Source: Fodinibius sediminis (GTDB lineage: Bacteria > Bacteroidota > Rhodothermia > Balneolales > Balneolaceae). Taken from it: a stretch of 64,000 bases of DNA. Position numbers and translations under genes: made by a program. A model generated the notes under the pieces. It did not search any database. It was not told the DNA's origin and saw only the letters and a list, made by a program, of their open reading frames with translations. The stretch lies in the NCBI RefSeq assembly GCF_900182555.1, contig NZ_FXTH01000001.1, forward strand, positions 62,001 to 126,000, read 5' to 3'. Positions 44,801-52,004 of the stretch are shown in pieces (the stretch's first letter is position 1; the number at the start of each line of letters is the position of its first letter).

Positions 44801-45038
44801 CCTGAATCTCATACGGCCCGCCCACCCGAACATTTTTAATGGTAAAACGCCCGTCCGAACGACTGGCTGTGCCGTACCGGGTGCCGGTAGGCTGGTGAAT
44901 AGCCACGACATTCGCGCCGGGCAGCGAAGCGCCCGCGGCATCACTTACGGTTCCCTGAATAGCTCCCGAAGTAGTACCTTGTGCGAACATAACAGCCGGT
45001 AGAAATAACGCAGCCAATAGAAATATGTAACGTTTCAT
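41859..45038 (-). CDS. TonB-dependent outer-membrane receptor with carboxypeptidase-regulatory-like domain
   Basis: A 1059-residue outer-membrane protein: signal peptide to about 19 (AVMFAQG), then a carboxypeptidase-regulatory beta-sandwich at about 22-112 (GAIQGTVSDAAGASLPGANV, SDGRFTIKNVRVGGPYEIQVTFVGF). The plug follows at about 115-240 (SRSLSDFTRLNPQV, NRYNNILVDGATLNDVFG) and then a 22-strand-type barrel ending WQLQLGVRYNF. No SusD-like partner gene flanks it. Substrate unknown; the family imports peptides, glycans or metal chelates. It is transcribed away from the arsenosugar genes, 143 bases downstream of the last glycosyltransferase. Confidence 0.92.
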   Translation of the reverse strand: MKRYIFLLAALFLPAVMFAQGTTSGAIQGTVSDAAGASLPGANVVAIHQPTGTRYGTASRSDGRFTIKNVRVGGPYEIQVTFVGFNPEKKEISDVELGETVEVNFALEEGALTLDEISVTAEADRVFNADRTGASTNISQEEIESTPTLSRSLSDFTRLNPQVTSGNSFGGANDRYNNILVDGATLNDVFGLGEGTPGSQAGVNSPISIDAIQEFNVDIAPFDVTNNGFTGGQVNAITRSGTNEYSGSAYYQLRNESFVGNYVDDAGNESSDYASFDEQYFGLRLGGPIVEDKLFFFTNVELKRRSSPLTTGILGSGAPNTFDFPGSTFQEIQDIAANQYGYNPGSFGGTLSPAQDNNKVLAKLDWNINQDHKFSLRYNYVDATDEEGISRGSSSYSYTNRQYNFNSTQHSYVAELNSSFGNNASNTLRAVYTRIRDSRDVVAQPFPEVEISLPFPEKDDYGSFFMGIDRFSQANALDQDLIEVTDNFTYIRGDHEFTLGTSNQFFTFDNTFVQDAYGSYVFRSIDDFREGNPYQYRYSYLLPGGSPTANFNGIQLGFYGQDKWTFTNNLTLTFGIRFDVPILPDEPTSNPQVESSFPGYSTTRVASGNVLVSPRFGFNWDASGGDRTTQIRGGWGIFSGNPPFVWISNQYSNTGADYGRVDLRYFETDAFGEGFFSPDPNAQPSPLDSGSSLEGISTTEVNLLEEDFQYPQSLKFNLAVDQELPLGIIGTLEGVYSKMMNEVKFRNINLEQMGTSIYGRPIYGDIYFSERYGNTSGSPNRVDGEHFTNAIVLDNTSKGYQYSITGELEKQFDVGLRASIAYTYNRAETINNGTSSRAISNWQYNENVDVNNPQLGTADFERRHRILGQLSYRFAYADHFATTLSLIYDGRSGAPFSWIYSGDANGDGRYDNDLIYVPASRDEVVLADDNWNEFNQWIENNESLSDYRGEHVERGTAREPWSGYLDLRINQEINTFSGQNLELTASLFNVLNFLNDEWGVRKSVDGYNNYQALRFQGYQEGTGLPKMDFDPQNVSDEELYYTNDLGSRWQLQLGVRYNF

Positions 45039-45181
45039 AATCGATAGATATGTTCATTTGGATTAGAAATTTAGCCGTGCTTGAACCACACGTTTTGTGG
45101 TGAAAAAATAATCATCACAAAATTACGAAAACATTAAGTCTCGCTGAGCTTTAGGCGCGGAAGATAAGGATAATCTTACAA

Positions 45182-45868
45182 CTATTGTATAAATCGTTTG
45201 TAAATAAATACCAGTCGTTCCTGCTCTAATCCCATATAATACAATACGAAGATCAAACTGAACACCAGCTGCAGTTTCACGATTCCTGTCTCCCGGTATT
45301 TTCGTGCCGATGTGGTTACCGAACGATCCAGCACCTCAAACGAAAAGGACTGTTTGATACGACGTACAATCTCCTGGTCTTCCATGACAATGTGATCCTG
45401 CCTGAAGCCCCCAATTTGACCGAAGGCTTTTTGGGTTATAAATAGGCTCTGATCACCGAAGCGGACGGCGTCTATATCAAAGCGTGTGAACCAGGCATAC
45501 AATTTTAGCAGCCAGTGATCATCATCAAACGACAGGCGGAAGCAGCCGGCCTGGTGTCCCCGGTCCAGGGCGCTGCCGATGGAAGCCGTAAAATGAGGAG
45601 GTGGCTGGCTGTCGGCGTGCAAAAAATAGAGCAGTTCACCGCCCGCCTCCCTTGCTCCGTAATTCATCTGGCAAGCTCGTCCCTTCTGTGGGGCCTCCAG
45701 CACCCTGGCTCCGGCCTCCCGGGCTTTTGCCGCCGTATGGTCGCTGCTTCCACCATCCACAACAATAATTTCTGAAAGCTGTCCATCACCGGCCCTGCGC
45801 AGGCTTTCAATCGTTTCGGCAATAACCTCACCTTCGTTGTACACCGGAATAATAACACTGATATTCAT
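45182..45868 (-). CDS. Glycosyltransferase family 2, arsenosugar-cluster type (TIGR04283-like)
   Basis: A 228-residue GT2 with the usual opening NISVIIPVYNEGEVIAETIESL, the nucleotide-binding IIVVDGGSSDHTAAKA, LHADSQPP as the DxD-like metal site, and QIGGF/VMEDQEIVRRIKQ near the end. This compact form matches the family called rSAM/selenodomain-associated transferase 2. It begins inside the preceding gene by the overlap ATGA (45865-45868), so translation is coupled. In arsenosugar clusters such enzymes are thought to help add or process the ribose part, but this is inference. Confidence 0.88.
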   Translation of the reverse strand: MNISVIIPVYNEGEVIAETIESLRRAGDGQLSEIIVVDGGSSDHTAAKAREAGARVLEAPQKGRACQMNYGAREAGGELLYFLHADSQPPPHFTASIGSALDRGHQAGCFRLSFDDDHWLLKLYAWFTRFDIDAVRFGDQSLFITQKAFGQIGGFRQDHIVMEDQEIVRRIKQSFSFEVLDRSVTTSARKYRETGIVKLQLVFSLIFVLYYMGLEQERLVFIYKRFIQ

Positions 45869-46506
45869 ATGTAAGACAGCTGTGTTGATTCAGCCAAATC
45901 CTGTGCCGTGTCTATATCATTGCGGACCGGCAGCAATGCATGGGACACCTGCATCTCTTGAAGCTGACGGATCGTCTGTTCACCTACTGCCGGGGTACTC
46001 CATTTTTTGTCTTCAAAAAGACCGGGGTAAAAATTCGCCATGCCCAACAGGTAATAGCCTCCATCCCTCGAAGGACCAATAACCACATCCTTTTTTTCCA
46101 GCAGCTGAAAAGCTTCCCGCAGCAGGCCGGGCGTCATCTCCGCACAGTCGCTGCCAATGATTACGACCTTTTCAAATCCATTGTCAAATGCCTCTTGAAA
46201 AGCACTTTTCATGCGCATACCCAGATCTGCTCCCCGTTGAAGCCGCTTCTGGTAGTTTTCCTTCCACTGGTCTTCCTGCTCAATAAACCGGGAATACCAG
46301 ACCTGCCGGGTCACATTCAGGGAATCCGTGGCTGATTGGGTCAGCTTCAGCAGCTCTTGGTACACCGCAAGCGCCTGCTTGTCGCCTATGCTTCGGGCCA
46401 AGCGGGTTTTCACCTTTCCAAGTTCTGGATTTTTCACAAATATCATGAGCAAATTCCCGGTCATCTCATCCTGCATGCTCAATTTACCGGTCTCTTCTGA
46501 AGTCAT
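45865..46506 (-). CDS. Glycosyltransferase, arsenosugar-cluster type (TIGR04282-like)
   Basis: A 213-residue nucleotidyl/glycosyltransferase-fold protein: LLMIFVKNPELGKVKTRLARSIG at the N-terminus, then VVIIGSDCAEMTPGLLREAF (DxD-type site) and VVIGPSRDGGYYLLGM. This set is diagnostic for the rSAM/selenodomain-associated transferase 1 family (also called CofC-like glycosyltransferase). It lies between ArsS and the second glycosyltransferase, with a 61-base gap to the former and a four-base overlap with the latter. The start ATG 46506 is one of three close Mets (residues 1, 11 and 15). Confidence 0.9.
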   Translation of the reverse strand: MTSEETGKLSMQDEMTGNLLMIFVKNPELGKVKTRLARSIGDKQALAVYQELLKLTQSATDSLNVTRQVWYSRFIEQEDQWKENYQKRLQRGADLGMRMKSAFQEAFDNGFEKVVIIGSDCAEMTPGLLREAFQLLEKKDVVIGPSRDGGYYLLGMANFYPGLFEDKKWSTPAVGEQTIRQLQEMQVSHALLPVRNDIDTAQDLAESTQLSYI

Positions 46507-46567
46507 TTGAAAAAATATGGGCTTTGTTGTGTCTTGGAGTTAGTTTTTGCTGGAATCTTCCCCTTTG

Positions 46568-47620
46568 TCAGGTCGTCGCCCCGCCGCAGCTGCTCCCCGC
46601 GCCCGCTGTACACCCAAAACAATGCTGGTTAATCCGTATGGTTCTATTATTAAGCCTGCCTTCATGCCACTCACTGATATGCCCGGGCGCCGACTCTTCA
46701 ACCGGCATTTCAAGCATCTGGTTAAAATCACAATCGTAAAGCTGACCGTCCCATCCCACCGAAATGGTATTTCGACACATGACCCCCCTGGCTGCAGCAG
46801 GATTGAATGAAGATATGAGGCGATCCATATATTCGTCCAGGTTGCCAGACTGCAAAAGAAAGTCGAGGAATCGGCTAATAGGCAAATTCGTAATGGTGTA
46901 CAGATTGTTGAACACGATGCCATGCTGGCGGTGAAGCTGCTCTTTGAACGTCTGCTCCATAGAGGCCTGTCCACCGGGCAGAAAGGCTCCGGCGGGATTA
47001 TATACCAGATTGAGCTCCAGGCCCGTTTCCTCTTTTCCGTAACCTACGTGGTTAAGCTTCTGTAAAGCCTCTATTGATTTGTCATAGGTTCCCTCTCCCC
47101 GCTGGCGATCAGTACGCGAACGATTATAAAAGGGAAGCGAGCAGGTCACCTCCACTTGGTGATCGGCGAAAAAGTTGACAAGGGCCCGGTATTTGGGAGC
47201 GGTTGTCAAAATGGTGAGGTTTGAACGAACAATAATATTCTTTCCCAGCCTCGAGGCCTCCTCTACAAACCATTTGAAGTGTGGATTCATTTCCGGGGCA
47301 CCCCCCGTCAGATCTACCGTAGTCGCCTGCGAGTGCCGAAGGGCTTCAATGCAGTGTTCGAATGTCTCCCTGTCCATCATTTCCGAACGATCCGGTCCCG
47401 CATCCACGTGACAGTGCTTGCATGTCATGTTGCACATATACCCCAGATTCATCTGGAAAATCTCTATCCCGGTTGGCTCCAGTGGAAATAGTCCTGCTTC
47501 CCCGAGCTTATCACGAAATTTAGGCTGCTCCCGCAGCGATTTGGAATGACTGTTCAGCAGTTGCAACTGGTAATTCGGGTCGGAAAGCTTGTGCTCCCGG
47601 GTCTTCAGCGATTTGATCAT
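46568..47620 (-). CDS. arsS: Radical SAM arsenosugar biosynthesis protein ArsS
   Basis: A 350-residue radical SAM enzyme with C63-x3-C67-x2-C70 (YMCNMTCKHC) for the [4Fe-4S] cluster and SAM-binding DLTGGAPEMNPHF. The C-terminal Cys-rich tail (HCFGCTAGAGSSCGG, residues 333-347) is the family hallmark. ArsS-type enzymes join the adenosyl ribose of SAM to dimethylarsinous acid on the way to arsenosugars. Some homologues carry selenocysteine in the tail; here the tail has ordinary cysteines and ends with a TGA seven codons after the GSSC motif. It is preceded by a heptanucleotide repeat abutting its ATG. Confidence 0.9.
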   Translation of the reverse strand: MIKSLKTREHKLSDPNYQLQLLNSHSKSLREQPKFRDKLGEAGLFPLEPTGIEIFQMNLGYMCNMTCKHCHVDAGPDRSEMMDRETFEHCIEALRHSQATTVDLTGGAPEMNPHFKWFVEEASRLGKNIIVRSNLTILTTAPKYRALVNFFADHQVEVTCSLPFYNRSRTDRQRGEGTYDKSIEALQKLNHVGYGKEETGLELNLVYNPAGAFLPGGQASMEQTFKEQLHRQHGIVFNNLYTITNLPISRFLDFLLQSGNLDEYMDRLISSFNPAAARGVMCRNTISVGWDGQLYDCDFNQMLEMPVEESAPGHISEWHEGRLNNRTIRINQHCFGCTAGAGSSCGGATT

Positions 47621-47622
47621 AG

Positions 47623-47661
47623 GCAGTTAGCAGTTAGCAGTTAGCAGTTAGCAGTTAGCAG
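47623..47661. repeat. Heptanucleotide tandem repeat GCAGTTA, 5.6 copies
   Basis: Five perfect head-to-tail copies of GCAGTTA (47623-47657) plus GCAG. On the minus strand it reads as TAACTGC units and ends two bases before the arsS ATG at 47620. It replaces the Shine-Dalgarno region, and no purine-rich ribosome site is visible between repeat and start. Confidence 0.97.
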
Positions 47662-47766
47662 AGGCTATTCATCCTTTATCAAGATACCAATAGCTTCTAT
47701 TTATTGCGGGCATGTTTGTCAGATGGTCGGCCCCACCAAAATCCGATGGTACGGAACCCCATATGA

Positions 47767-48102
47767 CTACATGCTTACATCTTTGGTCTTGTTCATCATC
47801 TGAACGCCGTGCACCAGTGAAGATCCCCCGCGGATGGCTGAGGCAACATGTACAGCCTCCATCATCTGCTCTTCACTGGCCCCTTTCTCCAGGCTTTCGC
47901 TGGTATAGGCATCAATACAGTACGGACACTGAACCGTATGTGATACAGCCAGCGCTATAAGAGCTTTTTCACGCGCACTGAGCGCCCCCTCCTCGAACAC
48001 AGCGCTGTAGTAGTCAAAAAACTTCTTCGCCAGTTCAGGGCCAAAATCGCCGATGTCTTCAAATTTCTTTAAGTCCTTGGGATCGTAATAGCTATTGCTC
48101 AT
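47767..48102 (-). CDS. AhpD-like peroxidase, arsenosugar-cluster associated
   Basis: A 111-residue carboxymuconolactone decarboxylase/AhpD-fold protein. The redox pair is CPYC within VQCPYCIDAYTSESLEKGAS, followed by the proton-relay-like EEQMMEAVHVASAIRGG. This small form with an N-terminal SYYDPKDLKKF extension matches the family named arsenosugar biosynthesis-associated peroxidase-like protein, whose true reaction is unknown. It is the first gene of the cluster; arsS begins 146 bases downstream and no terminator separates them. Divergent from the small OMP gene. Confidence 0.9.
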   Translation of the reverse strand: MSNSYYDPKDLKKFEDIGDFGPELAKKFFDYYSAVFEEGALSAREKALIALAVSHTVQCPYCIDAYTSESLEKGASEEQMMEAVHVASAIRGGSSLVHGVQMMNKTKDVSM

Positions 48103-48268
48103 GCTATAAATGAATTTTTATTCCGTTTTTTGTGTATAATGTGAAAGCAGCAAGTGTCTATCTTTAGTTCCATTCCTAAAGTTTGGAACTTTTTATAGTG
48201 ACAACCATAAAAGATGACACTTACGCAACAAATTCTTACGTAATCAATCATAATTAACCATAAGTTAT
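48103..48268. promoter_or_regulatory. Divergent control region with inverted repeat AGTTCCA/TGGAACT
   Basis: 166 bases, AT-rich, between the arsenosugar cluster and the OMP gene. AGTTCCA (48166-48172) and TGGAACT (48184-48190) are perfect seven-base inverted repeats around 11 bases, followed by TTTTAT. This may be an operator or a weak terminator hairpin; no adjacent rightward gene needs termination, which favours a regulatory site. The regulator is not in the window. Confidence 0.4.
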
Positions 48269-48742
48269 ATGAAAAAGATACTGCTTACGGCATTTTTGAC
48301 GGCTTTTTTGAGTATCTCACTAACAACCATCACCCATGCTCAAGAAGCTGGCGACGGCGTTGGCATTGGTTTCATGGTGGGAGAGCCCACAGGACTCAGT
48401 CTTAAATCATGGACTGACAACAATAATGCCTTCGATGTAGGTCTGGCGTGGTCGTTAGGTCGATACGATGCAGTAACCATTCATGCCGACTACCTGTGGC
48501 ATAATTTTGAACTTTTCAATGACATTGAATCAGGCAGTATGCCCCTTTACTACGGTATCGGCGGGCGCTTAATCCTGGCTGATGATGATGCTGTAATTGG
48601 TGCACGGGTACCCGTGGGACTAAATTACCTGTTTGAAGATGCTCCCGTAGGTCTTTTCCTGGAGGTAGCACCCATTTTCAATCTCGCGCCGGAAACGGAT
48701 TTCGATGTTGATGGTGCCCTGGGCGTTCGTTTCTACCTCTGA
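48269..48742 (+). CDS. Small outer-membrane beta-barrel protein, unknown function
   Basis: A 157-residue exported protein: signal peptide to about residue 24 (TTITHAQE) and then alternating hydrophobic/polar strands (GVGIGFMVGEPTGLSLK, FDVGLAWSLGRYDAVTIHADY, LYYGIGGRLIL). It finishes in GALGVRFYL, the aromatic C-terminus of an outer-membrane barrel, probably eight-stranded. No known enzyme motif. Short opacity-like or DUF3996-like proteins look alike, and I cannot decide. It is monocistronic, with a strong terminator after it, and faces away from the arsenosugar cluster. Confidence 0.8.
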   Translation: MKKILLTAFLTAFLSISLTTITHAQEAGDGVGIGFMVGEPTGLSLKSWTDNNNAFDVGLAWSLGRYDAVTIHADYLWHNFELFNDIESGSMPLYYGIGGRLILADDDAVIGARVPVGLNYLFEDAPVGLFLEVAPIFNLAPETDFDVDGALGVRFYL

Positions 48743-48769
48743 CACCAGTGAAAAACCACTTTGAAATTT

Positions 48770-48806
48770 AAAAGGGTGTGGGTGCGCAGGCATCCTCACC
48801 CTTTTT
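48770..48806 (+). terminator. Bidirectional terminator between OMP and MBL genes
   Basis: AAAAGGGTG (48770-48778) pairs with CACCCTTTTT (48797-48806), and the inside (TGGGTGC GCAG GCATCCT) extends the stem with few mismatches. T-run follows in the plus direction and an A-run precedes it, so it can serve both convergent genes. The MBL gene's stop (48805-48807) overlaps its end. Confidence 0.88.
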
Positions 48807-49668
48807 ATATCTTCTCTGTTTGCCCTTCCCTTGCCAGTTTTATCACTTCAAAATAGGAGCCATAGTTTTCGCGCAGGTATTCATCCAGCTGCTGCAACTT
48901 CCGGTCGTGTGCCTCGGGATCATGATGCGTAAGGTATAGTTTCCGGACCTGCTGTTCTCTGGCCAGTCTGACCACCTCTTGCCAGGGCGAATGTCCCCAG
49001 CCCCGGCGATGCTCATATGCTTCCAAATCGTATTGAGCATCATGAATCAGTAAATCAACGCCACGGATAAACTTCGCTATGGACTCCATCCGCCGATTAC
49101 TGTCTCTGTACTTCTCCGGGACAAGCTCATTGTCGGGAGCAAAAACCATTTGTCGTCCCCCGATGTGGAGCTTATACATGGCGGTGTTGGTACCGTGAAT
49201 GGCCTTCAGATATTCCACTTCATACGCTCCAAAAGCCGCCCGTTCGGGCTGCTGATCTACAAAATTGAGGCAGGCATCGAGCGTATCCAAAGGCACCGGG
49301 AAAAAGGTTTTTCCAAAATGCCCCGACATGATCTCCCGGCAGCTCCCCTCCTGCTGAACCGGCATATGGATATGAAATTGATTATCCGCCTGGTGCAAAG
49401 GCTTGAAGAAAGGAAACCCCTGAATATGATCCCAGTGGGGATGCGTAATAAAAATACGCCCTTTCAGTCGCTCGTGCCGTTCATGAAGATACTGCCCCAG
49501 TTTCCGAATGCCCGTGCCGCTGTCGAAAATGAGCACCTCTTCCGTACCGGGCAGTTCTACCTGCAGGCAGGTAGTATTGCCCCCGTAGTCCATATTTTCC
49601 CTGTCGGCACAGGGAGTAGAACCACGCACGCCCCAAAATACGCATGTCCCGGATAAGCGATCGCTCAT
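48805..49668 (-). CDS. MBL-fold metal-dependent hydrolase
   Basis: A 287-residue metallo-beta-lactamase-fold hydrolase. The zinc motif is H76-x-H78-x-D80-H81 (THPHWDHIQG), followed by later ligands in IHGTNTAM, LIHDAQYD and LTHHDPEA. N-terminal FWGVRGSTPCADRENMDYGGNTTC is typical of the cyclic-phosphodiesterase/PhnP-like branch. Substrate uncertain; a phosphodiester is most likely. ATG 49668 is chosen over TTG 49683, which would add five residues. Soluble, no signal. Confidence 0.9.
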   Translation of the reverse strand: MSDRLSGTCVFWGVRGSTPCADRENMDYGGNTTCLQVELPGTEEVLIFDSGTGIRKLGQYLHERHERLKGRIFITHPHWDHIQGFPFFKPLHQADNQFHIHMPVQQEGSCREIMSGHFGKTFFPVPLDTLDACLNFVDQQPERAAFGAYEVEYLKAIHGTNTAMYKLHIGGRQMVFAPDNELVPEKYRDSNRRMESIAKFIRGVDLLIHDAQYDLEAYEHRRGWGHSPWQEVVRLAREQQVRKLYLTHHDPEAHDRKLQQLDEYLRENYGSYFEVIKLAREGQTEKI

Positions 49669-49725
49669 AAAGAAGTTAAACAAGGATTTCTCAGACGCTA
49701 AACGACATCTCTATCTTCTTCAGGC

Positions 49726-51819
49726 CTACTCCGCTTCTGCACGAATATCATCCATTTCCTGCGTCAGGGCATCCATCTTCTGCTGCTTCTGCTTCAGCTT
49801 GGCCTCGGCCTTATGAATTTTCTCATTCACCTGGTCAAGCAGGCTGTTTCCCCCGCTGGAAGGACTAAAGTAGGTTTTTTTCTCCTTGAAGTTCAGTACT
49901 TCTTCTTTGAGTGCGCGGGCTTCTTTTTCTACCTTCTTGAACTCTTTGCGAAGTTTTTGAATCTGCTGGCGCTCGTCGGTATCCAGGTCGGCCTTGGCCA
50001 GCTCCTGATCAAACTTATCACCTGATTTTGCAGCCCGAAAACGATCATAAATGACATCACAAGCCTCCCGGTACTGTTTCCACATCTTGTTTTTCTGTTT
50101 GATGGGGACATAGCCGGCCTCCTTGAATTTCTCCTGCAGTCCCTTGGCAATTTCCACGGCCTCAATAGGATCTTCGTGGCGCCCCAGTTCATGCAGCTTG
50201 TCCAGAATCTCTTTTTTCTCTTCAAGGTTTTCTTTGCGCTGCTCCTTAACCTCCTTGAAATGTTCCCGACGGCGATCGTAAAACTCATCCATCGCCCCCT
50301 TGAACTGTTTCCAGATCTTGTTGGATTTTTTCCGGGCCACAGGACCAATTTTTTTCCACCGGTCCATGAGATTCTGCATCCTGGAATGCCCCTTGTCAAA
50401 GTCATCCGTATCCTTAATGGCATTTGCCTGATCAATAAGATCAAGCTTCTGCTGGTAATGCTGCTCCTCCTGTTCCTTGATTTTATCCTGGTTTTTCGAC
50501 TTTAGTTCATTAAACGCATCCGTAGCCGACTTGAAACGGGCCCAGAGTTTGTCCTCGGTACGCTGGGGCAGATTGCCAATTTTTTTCCAGCGTCGATGCA
50601 GCTTGTTGATTTTCCGGGCGGCGATTGCGAGATCATCGGCCTCCAACAGGGCTTCGGCTTCTTCACAAAGTCGTTCTTTCTTGGTAGAAAACTTATCCAC
50701 TTTGCTCTGATGCTCCGGATTGTAGCGATATTTCAGGTCATAAAAATCATCCTGAACGCTTTTATAGCGTCCCCATACGTCATCAGCCTTTTCTTTGGGG
50801 ACGCGCCCGATTTTCTTCCATTGCTTTGTAAGGGCTTCAAAATTTTCATCAATCTCATCCCAGTTGTCCGTCTCGTGGTCAATAGACTTCGTGACCCGTT
50901 CCATCTTTTCGAGAACCGTGAGTTTGACCATCAGGTTATCTTCCCGTTTCTGACGCTGCTGAACCAGCCGGTCCACCTTATGGTCATTGAAGATTTCGAG
51001 CAGCTCCTCAAAACGTTCATCCCATCCATCCCCTTTGCCCGATGGCAACGCCCCAATACTGTTCCATTGACCCTTGATCTGGTTTACCCTGCGGGTAGCC
51101 GTCCAGGTTTTGTTGGAGATAATGCCTTCAAATTCCTCAAGCAGCCTTTTCTTTGTTTCCAGATTCTTTTCCCGCTGCTTGTTGAGCTCCTCATAATGCT
51201 CTTCTTTCCGCTTTTCGAAGTCTTTAACAGCATCATTGAACTTTGCAAAGAGTTCTTTAACTTCGTCGGAATCCGTTTCCGGTCCGTCCGACCATTCACG
51301 GCTCAGATTGTCGAGCTCCATCGATACGTAGGGCCAGTCGGTCTGCTTGGCCAGCTCCTGTGCTTTACTGACGATATCGCGGTAATATACAACCGGATCT
51401 TCGGAAGGATCTGATTCATCCCCGGTCGCTTCCTCATCAACCGAAGATTCCGTTTCCTCTTCCACCCCGGACGTATCCACTTTCCCTGAATCTTGCTGTG
51501 CTTCTTCAAGCCGAACCAACAGGTCTTCGGCACTGCCAATAAAAACCGTTTCTCTAATCTCGGAATCCAAGCTGGCCAAAGTCGCGGGAGCGGGGCCCTC
51601 CTCGAGGAGACGGGTTACCTTTGCCTGCAATTCCTCAAATCTATTCTTTAGTTCCGCTATTTTTTGCTCAACCTCATCTTCGGCAATTTCACCAACTTTT
51701 GTCTGGTCTCCTGGCGTCCCGTCCTTTAGAAACAATTCATTTTCCTTCGTTAAAAAAACGTGTTTATCCTCATACAAATACGGGGATGTTTCTTTTTGCT
51801 CTTCCATAGTAGATTTCAC
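49726..51819 (-). CDS. DUF349 multi-repeat protein
   Basis: A 697-residue, very charged and helical protein with six recognisable DUF349 repeats. Each has a helix pair built around W-K-x-I-G and a following W-x-x-F/Y (for example WKKIGRVPKEKADDVWGRY, WKKIGNLPQRTEDKLWARF, WKKIGPVARKKSNKIWKQF). The first 150 residues are acidic (Glu/Asp-rich); the last 100 are a coiled coil. Function is not established; this domain occurs as long proteins in Bacteroidota. The GTG start 51819 is supported by GAGG five bases upstream; the next ATG, 51807, lies 17 bases from it. Confidence 0.9.
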   Translation of the reverse strand: MKSTMEEQKETSPYLYEDKHVFLTKENELFLKDGTPGDQTKVGEIAEDEVEQKIAELKNRFEELQAKVTRLLEEGPAPATLASLDSEIRETVFIGSAEDLLVRLEEAQQDSGKVDTSGVEEETESSVDEEATGDESDPSEDPVVYYRDIVSKAQELAKQTDWPYVSMELDNLSREWSDGPETDSDEVKELFAKFNDAVKDFEKRKEEHYEELNKQREKNLETKKRLLEEFEGIISNKTWTATRRVNQIKGQWNSIGALPSGKGDGWDERFEELLEIFNDHKVDRLVQQRQKREDNLMVKLTVLEKMERVTKSIDHETDNWDEIDENFEALTKQWKKIGRVPKEKADDVWGRYKSVQDDFYDLKYRYNPEHQSKVDKFSTKKERLCEEAEALLEADDLAIAARKINKLHRRWKKIGNLPQRTEDKLWARFKSATDAFNELKSKNQDKIKEQEEQHYQQKLDLIDQANAIKDTDDFDKGHSRMQNLMDRWKKIGPVARKKSNKIWKQFKGAMDEFYDRRREHFKEVKEQRKENLEEKKEILDKLHELGRHEDPIEAVEIAKGLQEKFKEAGYVPIKQKNKMWKQYREACDVIYDRFRAAKSGDKFDQELAKADLDTDERQQIQKLRKEFKKVEKEARALKEEVLNFKEKKTYFSPSSGGNSLLDQVNEKIHKAEAKLKQKQQKMDALTQEMDDIRAEAE

Positions 51820-51944
51820 AGAAACCTCAGTTAAAAGCTTGGCGATTCAAATTTGAATAAGCTACTTCATAGCCTTTTAAGTTTAGGTAAGATAATATTT
51901 CTGCGCAACTTAATACAATTGAACGCGCGGGAAAATTTAACATA

Positions 51945-51975
51945 GAAAAAGCCGACCCCCCTCGAGAGACCGGCT
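51945..51975 (-). terminator. Intrinsic terminator after mscS
   Basis: AGCCG (51950-51954) pairs with CGGCT (51971-51975), extended inside by GACC/GGTC-type pairing. In the minus direction it is followed by TTTTTC. It lies 30 bases past the mscS stop. Confidence 0.7.
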
Positions 51976-52004
51976 CCGGATATCTGTTTAGCTGTCAGGG
52001 ATTA

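Noticed and set aside
46568-46570. TGA at the end of arsS read as selenocysteine
   Set aside because: Some homologues use Sec in this tail, but here the Cys motif is complete before the TGA and no continuing conserved residues follow.
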